Under the pieces are notes generated by a model that did not search any database, had not been told where the DNA came from, and saw nothing but the letters and a program-made list of their open reading frames with translations. From assembly GCA_046728075.1 (NCBI GenBank), contig JBKPDV010000077.1, positions 1 through 11,439 on the forward strand: a DNA stretch of 11,439 bases, written 5' to 3'. The position numbers and the translations under genes are program-made. The DNA is from JBKPDV01 sp046728075. Lineage in GTDB: Bacteria; Acidobacteriota; Thermoanaerobaculia; UBA5066; Gp7-AA6. This document shows positions 6,214 to 11,439 of this stretch, piece by piece. How positions within the stretch are numbered: position 1 is the stretch's first letter; each line of letters begins with the position of its first letter.

Positions 6214-7507
6214 GCGGGTCTCCGACAAGACGCCGGCGCAAGAGCTCGAGCGCATAGAGAGACGCCGCCCGCCGGACGATCGACCGATCTCCTCCGAAAG
6301 CCCGGCGTTTCGCCGCTCCCTCTCGGTTGCGCTGCGCCACCGCGTACCAGACGGTCCCTACGGGTTTCTCGGGCGTCCCGCCGTCCGGGCCCGCGATCCC
6401 GGTGACCGCGGCGGCCAGGTCCGTGTCGAAGCGCGCCCGCACGCCTTCGGCCATTTCGAGGGCCGTCTCCCCCGAAACCGCGCCGTGCTTCTTCAGTGTC
6501 TCGGCAGAGACGGCCAGCATCCCCTCTTTGACGGAATCGGCGTAGGCGACCACGCCTCCGCGAAAGTACGCGCTGGACCCCGGAGTGTCGGTCAGGAGAG
6601 ATGAGACCATGCCGCCCGTGCAGGACTCCGCCAGCGACACTGTCTGCCCGGAATCGCGCAAAAGGCGGCCGACCGTCGCGGGAAGGTCCTCATCGTCGCG
6701 GCCGAACACGCGGCCGGCCAGAACCTCTCCGAAGTCCTGCTCCATCCGGGCGACCGTCTCCTCCGCGTGGCCCGGCTCCGCGCGAACACAGAGGTGAAGC
6801 TGGACCTCCCCGGCAGAGGAGAGGATGGTCACCGGATGCTCTTTCCATTTCTCGTAGACGGCGGCGATGCGTTCCTCGACTGCCGACTCCCCCATGCCGG
6901 CGATGCGAAGCACCCGCCGGCGCGAGACGACCCCGCCCGAGCGTTCCCGCAGGCGAGGCAACACGCTCGACTCCATGATCTCTCGCATCTCGGAGGGCAC
7001 TCCGGGCAGAAGAACGAGCTCGAATTCGTCCGTCCGCATCCAGAAGCCGGGAGCCGTCCCGCGCGGGTTTTCCAGCACCTGTGCTCCGACGAGAAAGTCC
7101 GCCTGCTTCTCGTTGGTCAGTGGCATCCGAAATCCCCGCCGCTCGAAGCGCGCGCGCATCCGCACGAGAAACTCCTCGTTGCGGACGACCGCGGCTCCCG
7201 ACCAGCGGGCAACGGCCGCAACCGTCACGTCGTCGGCGGTCGGCCCGAGACCGCCGGTGGTGACGAGGAAGCTCGCTCTTCGCGACGCATGGGAGAGCTC
7301 GTCTCCGATGGCCTCCACATTGTCGCCCACGATCGCCTTGCGCACGACCGAGATTCCTACTTCCTCGAGGCGCGCGGACAGCCACTGGGAGTTCGTGTCC
7401 AGCCGCATTGGCCCCAGCATCTCGCTGCCGATCGCGAGGATCGCCGCCTGGGCCGGGACGGGGGGACGGGGGGACGGGGAGACGGGGGGAAGGTCGCCCT
7501 GTTTCAC
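6206..7507 (-). CDS. cinA: CinA: COG1058 pyrophosphatase domain plus NMN deamidase domain
   Basis: This two-domain cytosolic protein has 433 residues. The N-terminal MoCF/COG1058 domain (about 22-190) carries AILAIGSEMLG, VTTGGLGPTADD (about 82-93) and LLPGVPSEM (166-174); in related proteins it hydrolyses ADP-ribose. The C-terminal CinA domain (about 274-430) carries LAESCTGG (292-299) and GIAGPDGGTPEKPVGTVWYA, typical of nicotinamide-mononucleotide deamidase (PncC), so a role in NAD recycling is likely. The GTG at 7507 is preferred: it overlaps the ABC-F stop as GTGA, and no usable start lies between it and the conserved domain. This makes the first 20 residues an odd Pro-rich extension, PPVSPSPRPPVP, encoded by an 8-bp tandem repeat. 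ATG at 7558 is the only other upstream start and would overlap the ABC-F gene by 55 nt. Confidence 0.94.
   Translation of the reverse strand: MKQGDLPPVSPSPRPPVPAQAAILAIGSEMLGPMRLDTNSQWLSARLEEVGISVVRKAIVGDNVEAIGDELSHASRRASFLVTTGGLGPTADDVTVAAVARWSGAAVVRNEEFLVRMRARFERRGFRMPLTNEKQADFLVGAQVLENPRGTAPGFWMRTDEFELVLLPGVPSEMREIMESSVLPRLRERSGGVVSRRRVLRIAGMGESAVEERIAAVYEKWKEHPVTILSSAGEVQLHLCVRAEPGHAEETVARMEQDFGEVLAGRVFGRDDEDLPATVGRLLRDSGQTVSLAESCTGGMVSSLLTDTPGSSAYFRGGVVAYADSVKEGMLAVSAETLKKHGAVSGETALEMAEGVRARFDTDLAAAVTGIAGPDGGTPEKPVGTVWYAVAQRNREGAAKRRAFGGDRSIVRRAASLYALELLRRRLVGDPRA
7458..7489. repeat. 8-bp tandem repeat (ACGGGGGG)x4 inside the 5' end of cinA
   Basis: Four direct units on the plus strand read ACGGGGGG, ACGGGGGG, ACGGGGAG, ACGGGGGG, followed by AAGG. 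In the cinA frame they encode part of the Pro-rich N-terminus. Because eight is not a multiple of three, loss or gain of one unit would throw the gene out of frame downstream of its GTG start. Confidence 0.85.
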
Positions 7508-9444
7508 TTCTTCACCGACGGAGCTTCCCGGCTCTCCAGCTCGGACAGCTCCGCCCACTCCTCTACCAATCGATCGAGCTGCTGCTTCTTCTCGGTTTTC
7601 TCCCGCGAGAGATCGCGCGAGGCAACCGGACCGAGCGTGAGTCCCTCTTCCCAGAGGCGGGTCTCGATCAGGTCGATCTCGCCTTCGAGCGCAGCGACCC
7701 TTTCCTCCAGCGTTCGGATGCGCCTGCGGCGGCGGGAAGCCTCGCGGTCCTCCCGGTTTTCGAGCGCTCGGACCGGCTTGCCTGCGGGGGCGATGGGCAG
7801 GGCAACGGAATCCCCTGCCAACGGTGGGACAGTCTCCGGGCGCCGCCGCCGTTCCGCCCGAGCTTGCGCCGTGTCGGTGTAGTTGCCGGGCAGGAGAAGC
7901 GCCCGACCCGCTCGCAGGTCCAGGACCCTCGTGGCCAGCCGGTCGATGAAGGCGCGGTCGTGCGAGACGAGGACAATCGAGCCGGGAAACGCCTCGAGCG
8001 ACTCTTCCAGAGCTTCGCGAGAGTCCAGATCCAGATGGTTGGTCGGCTCGTCCAGAAGCAGGAGATTGTGCTGCTGGCGCATCACCACGGCGAGCGTCAG
8101 CCGTCCCTTCTCGCCGCCGGAGAGCCCCGAGATGGGCGCGAAGACCTCGTCCCCGCGGAAGGCGAACCGCGCCAGATAGAACCGCATCGCCTCTTCGGTT
8201 TCCTCGGGGTGTTCGTCCCAGACCGCGTCGATGGCGCGGCGGCGCGGATCCAGATCCGAAAGCTCCTGATCGTAGTAGCCGATCGAGACGTCGTGCCCGG
8301 TCGAAGAGCTCCCCGCGAGCGCCGGCAACCTTCCCGCGAGGGTCTTGAGCAATGTGGTTTTGCCGCTGCCGTTCTCTCCGAGGATCGCCAGGCGTTCGCC
8401 TCGGAGAAGCTCGAAGGAGACGCCGGCCACGATCGGCGTCCCGGCAGCGTAACCGACCGACAGGTCGCGCGCTCGCAGAAAGCTGCGTCCCCCGATGCGG
8501 GCGGCCTCGAAACGGAACCCGACCGAGGTGACGTCCTCGGTCGGTTTTTCCAGAACTTCGACGCGCGCGAGCTTGGTCCGCCTCCCCTTCGCCTGGCGGG
8601 AGTTCACGCCGGCAATGTTCCTCCGGATGTATTCCTTCTCCTTGTCGATGAACTCCTGCTGCTTCTCGAAGGCGCGCGTCGCCGTGAGGACGCGCTCGGC
8701 CTTCTGCCGTCGGTAGGCCGTGTAGCCTCCCGAATAGGCCGTGAGCCGCCCGTTCTCCAGGTCCAGGATCTCCTGGGCGACCCGGTCCAGAAACCGACGG
8801 TCGTGCGTGACGACCAGGTAGGCGCGCCGGGACCGCGCCAGATACTCCTCGAGAAACTCGACGGCGGAAAAGTCGAGGTGGTTGGTCGGCTCGTCGAGAA
8901 GGAGAACATCCGGGTTGGAGAGAATGGCGCGCGCGAGCATCGCCCGGTTCTTCTGACCGCCGGACAGCTCCGAAAGACGGCTCGCGAAGCGGTCCTTCTC
9001 GAAGCCGAGACCGGAGAGGGTCTTCTCGACCTCGGCTACCATGTCGTAGCCTCCCTCGTTCTCGAAGCGGTGAGACAGCGCGTCGTATCGATCGTGGACC
9101 GGTGCCGAGTCGTCCCCGTCGGCCATCGCATGCTCGAGACGGCGCATCTCCGATTCCATCGCGTGCAGGTGCTCGAAAGCTCCGGCGGTGTAGTCGTGAA
9201 GGGTCTCATCCAGGTCGGCCGGGAGCGCCTGGTCGACCGTCGCGATCCGAACGGCATTGGCTTTCACGAAGGAACCGCCATCCGGCTCTTCGCGGCCGAG
9301 CGCGATCCGGAGCAGCGTCGTTTTGCCGGCGCCGTTGCGGCCGATGAGCCCCACCTTCTCGCCGGGATTGTGCTGCCAGGTAACCTCCCGCAGCACCTCC
9401 TTCGGTCCATAGGACTTGCGGACGTTCTCGAAACGATAGAGCAC
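7504..9444 (-). CDS. ABC-F family ATPase (Uup/EttA-like), no membrane domain
   Basis: This soluble protein of 646 residues has two ATP-binding cassettes in tandem, the layout of ABC-F proteins that act on ribosomes or in DNA maintenance. Cassette 1 has Walker A GRNGAGKTT (35-43), signature LSGGQ (160-164), Walker B LLLDEPTNHLD (181-191) and switch His214. Cassette 2 has GENGSGKTT (356-364), LSGGE (441-445), LLLLDEPTNHLD (461-472) and His495. The charged linker at about 240-300 matches the P-site-tRNA interaction motif region of the family. The C-terminus from 565 to 640 is a likely coiled coil, as in Uup and YdiF. The start codon is GTG at 9444: an in-frame TAG lies just upstream, and MLYRFENVRKSYG is a typical N-terminus; no clear ribosome site is seen. 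Its stop overlaps cinA. Which subfamily it belongs to cannot be fixed by eye. Confidence 0.95.
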   Translation of the reverse strand: MLYRFENVRKSYGPKEVLREVTWQHNPGEKVGLIGRNGAGKTTLLRIALGREEPDGGSFVKANAVRIATVDQALPADLDETLHDYTAGAFEHLHAMESEMRRLEHAMADGDDSAPVHDRYDALSHRFENEGGYDMVAEVEKTLSGLGFEKDRFASRLSELSGGQKNRAMLARAILSNPDVLLLDEPTNHLDFSAVEFLEEYLARSRRAYLVVTHDRRFLDRVAQEILDLENGRLTAYSGGYTAYRRQKAERVLTATRAFEKQQEFIDKEKEYIRRNIAGVNSRQAKGRRTKLARVEVLEKPTEDVTSVGFRFEAARIGGRSFLRARDLSVGYAAGTPIVAGVSFELLRGERLAILGENGSGKTTLLKTLAGRLPALAGSSSTGHDVSIGYYDQELSDLDPRRRAIDAVWDEHPEETEEAMRFYLARFAFRGDEVFAPISGLSGGEKGRLTLAVVMRQQHNLLLLDEPTNHLDLDSREALEESLEAFPGSIVLVSHDRAFIDRLATRVLDLRAGRALLLPGNYTDTAQARAERRRRPETVPPLAGDSVALPIAPAGKPVRALENREDREASRRRRRIRTLEERVAALEGEIDLIETRLWEEGLTLGPVASRDLSREKTEKKQQLDRLVEEWAELSELESREAPSVKK

Positions 9445-9486
9445 GGGGAGATTCTAAGCTGGCTGTCGGTTTAATCAGGTGGAGGA

Positions 9487-9572
9487 GTTCTCAGTTGTGA
9501 GTTGTCAGTTTTCAGTTCAGAGCAATGGGAAGCTCGCATGAAACTGATAACTGAGAACTGAGAACTGAAAAC
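9487..9572. repeat. Inverted array of heptamer repeats forming a long imperfect hairpin
   Basis: The left arm (9487-9517) is built of 7-nt units such as GTTCTCA, GTTGTGA, GTTGTCA and GTTTTCA. The right arm (9542-9572) is built of their complement, AACTGAT, AACTGAG, AACTGAG and AACTGAA. The arms pair at 26 of 31 positions around a 24-nt loop that itself holds GAGC/GCTC (9520-9523 and 9532-9535). The element begins two bases after the stop of the membrane-protein gene and lies 43 bp upstream of the ABC-F start, so it could act as a terminator or mRNA stabiliser. No T-tract follows. Confidence 0.85.
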
Positions 9573-9573
9573 T

Positions 9574-10056
9574 TCACCGAGCTGCGGGCGCCGCCGCTGC
9601 GGGAGTCCTTCGTCTTTCGAGGAGGGTTCCGCGCCCCGTCCAGTAGGCGGCGGCGATCTGGAGGGGAAGCAGGATCAGGTACCACGCGGCCGCGACCAGC
9701 GTCAGAAGCGCGCTCGGTCCGGTGAAATATGGCGCCCGGAAAAGAATCGCGGCGGCCAGCCCGAGGTTCAAAGCAGCGGAGAGGACAGAGAGCTGGAGCC
9801 CGTAACGCCGGGCCTTGGGATACTCGCGCCCGTCCGCTCGCGGCCGCCGTCCAAAGACCCAGGCCGTCATGTCGAGGCCGACGGCAAGAAGACAGGACAA
9901 AAGACCGACCCGGATCTCTGAAGAGGATGCCAGGTCTCCGGCGACTCGAGACCGCGCGATCGGCTCCAACCAGACGACAACGTTGGTGGCGCTGACCAGG
10001 GCTAGGAAGACGGCCCCGGATCTCCGCGACGCTCCTCGACGTTTGCCGGGTTCCAT
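9574..10056 (-). CDS. Hypothetical four-helix membrane protein
   Basis: I do not recognise the family. The 160-residue product has a basic N-terminus (MEPGKRRGASRRSG) followed by four hydrophobic segments: AVFLALVSATNVVVWLEP, VGLLSCLLAVGLDMTAWVFG, LSVLSAALNLGLAAAILF and LLTLVAAAWYLILLPLQIAAAYW. The Arg-rich and Ala-rich tail after the last segment suggests a cytosolic C-terminus. No enzyme or transport motif is visible. I chose ATG at 10056 because it overlaps the pseudopilin stop as TGATG, implying coupled translation; GGAG lies upstream but at a long spacing. ATG at 10068 and a start at 10131 are also open but would overlap the pilin gene further. The tight overlap suggests expression with the pilin-like gene, but that alone does not give it a function. 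Confidence 0.75.
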   Translation of the reverse strand: MEPGKRRGASRRSGAVFLALVSATNVVVWLEPIARSRVAGDLASSSEIRVGLLSCLLAVGLDMTAWVFGRRPRADGREYPKARRYGLQLSVLSAALNLGLAAAILFRAPYFTGPSALLTLVAAAWYLILLPLQIAAAYWTGRGTLLERRRTPAAAAPAAR

Positions 10057-10787
10057 CAGTCCGACCATCTCCACGGAGGCGGCACGAAGTTGTTCTCTCC
10101 GGGGTTGCCGCCCTGTGACGCGGGAAGCCACTTCAGGATCGTGACCGTGCCGGGCTGTCCGGGGTCATCCACCCCGACACGAAATGCATCGGGCGCGGGA
10201 GAATCGCCCGCGCCGGTGTCCGTCAGGAAGATGCCGCGGCAGCGGCCGTTCGGATCGCAGTCGATGGATCCCGGTCCGATCGCGGCAGAAAAGTGACGCG
10301 GGGCGCGAGGGGACCCGCATTCGTGCCGTTGCGGATCGGCGACGGTTCCGTCCGCCTGAAAGACGACTCGGTCCGACAACGAGGCATTTCCGCCATAACC
10401 GTCGAAGCAGACAGCGCTCGGCCCGTCCGCGGGCTCCCCCGAGGCAACGGCGCGCAGCGCGAGGAAGGAAGGGATACTTTGCGCCGCCAGGGTCGGTTCG
10501 CCTGCATCCTGCACGAAGTTGGAGTTGTCATCGGTCCAACAGATGATTCGCCGGGACCTGCCGTCGATCCAGACCACGACCTGCTTATGTCTCTGCCGCG
10601 CGCTCGCCCGGGCGGACAGGAGCAGTGTCTGAACATCCCGGCTGGCGTGCAGGAGCCGTTCGCGGCGGGGAATCGCGCGCAAATAGGTCACTCCGAACAG
10701 CGCGACGATGCCGAGCAAGGTAAGCAGAACGACGCCCTCGACGCGAGTAAGCCCCCTCGGAGAAGACCGCCGAACAAACTGCAGCAT
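10056..10787 (-). CDS. GspH/FimT-type pseudopilin, solitary
   Basis: This 243-residue protein has a type IV prepilin leader: MLQFVRRSSPRG, cleavage after Gly12, then LTRVEGVVLLTLLGIVALFG, with the conserved Glu at +5 and a hydrophobic helix. The residue at +1 is Leu, where Phe or Met is usual. The following stretch, SRDVQTLLLSARASARQRHKQVVVWID, matches the start of the GspH/FimT domain of minor pseudopilins, which sit at the tip of type IV pili or type II secretion pseudopili. Five cysteines in the C-terminal part could make disulfides. The start is ATG 10787; GTG 10808 is also open and would add seven residues. The leader is best explained by the ATG, but both keep the cleavage site. No other pilus gene lies in the window, so its machine is unknown. 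Confidence 0.85.
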   Translation of the reverse strand: MLQFVRRSSPRGLTRVEGVVLLTLLGIVALFGVTYLRAIPRRERLLHASRDVQTLLLSARASARQRHKQVVVWIDGRSRRIICWTDDNSNFVQDAGEPTLAAQSIPSFLALRAVASGEPADGPSAVCFDGYGGNASLSDRVVFQADGTVADPQRHECGSPRAPRHFSAAIGPGSIDCDPNGRCRGIFLTDTGAGDSPAPDAFRVGVDDPGQPGTVTILKWLPASQGGNPGENNFVPPPWRWSD

Positions 10788-10850
10788 TTTTTGACGTCTC
10801 GGAGGCACAAGGATACACGAACTCGTTCCCGGCCGAACCCGGACAGCCCT

Positions 10851-10866
10851 ATGTCAGTCTTGACAT
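10851..10866. repeat. Perfect short inverted repeat upstream of the pseudopilin gene
   Basis: ATGTCA-GTCT-TGACAT is a perfect 6-bp stem with a 4-nt loop. A GC-rich, self-complementary stretch, GGGCCGGGCCCC, follows at 10870-10881. Both lie in the 94-nt gap between the GDPD stop (10882) and the pseudopilin start (10787). It could be a weak terminator for the GDPD gene or an operator for the pilin gene; there is no T-tract, so neither is firm. Confidence 0.35.
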
Positions 10867-10881
10867 GACGGGCCGGGCCCC

Positions 10882-11439
10882 TTAAGCCTGTCTTTGCTCG
10901 AGGAGGTGCCGCAACAGAGCCGGATCATCGGTCAGAATGCCGTCTACGCCGAGCCCCACGAGGCGCCGCAGGCGCTCCTCGTTGCTGATCGTCCACACCA
11001 CGAGCGCCTCGAGGTCGCCCCTCGCCCGCGCCGCGGCGACGTCGGCCGCTTCCCGCAGGAAGCCGGGCCACAGCCGCGCCCCAAGTCCCATGCTCACGCG
11101 AGGAATCCCGAGCCGCCGCGCGACGTCGAGAGCGCCCGGAAGCTCGAAGTCGGCAAAGATCTCCACGCGTCCGGGAAGCGCGCCCGAGCGCTCCTCGGCA
11201 AGGAAAGCTTCGACGATCGCGCGCCGAGGAGACAGCAGATGAAGGGTCAACCCCTCCCGGCCGCCCTCCTCCCAGAACTGACGCAGGCGCTGGAAGAGCC
11301 GCCGCGCCGATTCCCGCTCGCGGGACACGAGCTTGATGTCCAGACAGACATGGCGCAGCCGCGGGCGATCCTTCGCCCACGTGAGGAGCTCATCCAAAAG
11401 CGCCACCGGGAACCCGGGGGCAGAGCCTCCGTCGAAGAG
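10882..11439 (-). CDS. Glycerophosphodiester phosphodiesterase, N-terminal part missing at window edge
   Basis: The 185 visible residues are the C-terminal two thirds of a GDPD-family TIM barrel, which splits glycerophosphodiesters into an alcohol and glycerol-3-phosphate. The stretch HVCLDIKL matches the family strand that carries an acidic metal ligand and a lysine. The end, VVWTISNEERLRRLVGLGVDGILTDDP, is the classic GDPD C-terminal signature. The N-terminal catalytic His and Glu-containing motif lies beyond 11439. The frame is open to the edge, so the GTG at 11406 is not the real start. There is no signal peptide to judge. It is followed, after a 94-nt gap, by the pseudopilin gene. Its product, G3P, also feeds PlsY, but no operon link to plsY is visible. 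Confidence 0.88.
   Translation of the reverse strand, partial: LFDGGSAPGFPVALLDELLTWAKDRPRLRHVCLDIKLVSRERESARRLFQRLRQFWEEGGREGLTLHLLSPRRAIVEAFLAEERSGALPGRVEIFADFELPGALDVARRLGIPRVSMGLGARLWPGFLREAADVAAARARGDLEALVVWTISNEERLRRLVGLGVDGILTDDPALLRHLLEQRQA

Noticed and set aside
7505..7558. cinA start at ATG 7558
   Set aside because: It would overlap the ABC-F coding end by 55 nt and add residues without family similarity; GTG 7507 forms a GTGA junction.
7408..9474. A 688-codon open frame on the plus strand opposite the ABC-F gene
   Set aside because: It is antisense to a gene with all ABC-F motifs, is rich in Arg, Gly and Pro, and shows no family motif. High GC leaves such frames open by chance.

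Overview
The window comes from a high-GC bacterial chromosome with compact housekeeping gene content. Every recognised gene but one lies on the minus strand. Several things point to a Gram-negative-type bacterium: a lipoprotein with an outer-membrane-type sorting residue, a GspH/FimT-type pseudopilin, and a near-consensus sigma-54 promoter. The gene mix and the short heptamer intergenic repeats would suit an Acidobacteriota-like or other deep-branching soil lineage. That placement is a guess from general familiarity and is not demonstrated here.

Left block (1-3203, minus): a KimA-like APC-superfamily potassium permease with an extra C-terminal cytosolic domain, followed by a KdpD-like sensor histidine kinase that runs off the left edge. 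The kinase starts directly at the DUF4118 membrane domain, so it lacks the KdpD N-terminal sensor and USP domains. Together they look like a potassium uptake and sensing operon. An 11-bp tandem direct repeat, the spacing used by OmpR/PhoB-type regulators, lies 54 bp upstream of the permease start.

Middle (3204-3997): a divergent intergenic region, then the single plus-strand gene, a 162-residue lipoprotein with a DUF11/CARDB-like beta-sandwich. It is preceded by a textbook -24/-12 sigma-54 promoter. A heptamer tandem repeat fills the gap to the convergent gpsA.

Right block (3998-9444, minus): a tightly packed run in the order ABC-F ATPase, cinA, thpR, plsY, gpsA. The junctions overlap by 4, 8 and 4 nt, and the last has a 15-nt gap. 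PlsY and GpsA carry out early steps of phospholipid synthesis (glycerol-3-phosphate supply and its first acylation). CinA is an NMN-deamidase/pyrophosphatase-type protein, and ThpR is an RNA 2',3'-cyclic phosphodiesterase. An 8-bp tandem repeat sits inside the 5' end of cinA, where copy-number change would shift the reading frame.

Far right (9445-11439, minus): a long imperfect hairpin made of heptamer repeats, a small four-helix membrane protein, a solitary GspH-type pseudopilin that overlaps it by 1 nt, and the C-terminal part of a glycerophosphodiester phosphodiesterase that runs off the right edge.

I saw no tRNA, rRNA, CRISPR array, transposase or phage gene, and no clearly new multi-gene system. 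The more unusual signals are the permease/kinase pairing, the candidate control sites, and the three kinds of short tandem repeat.
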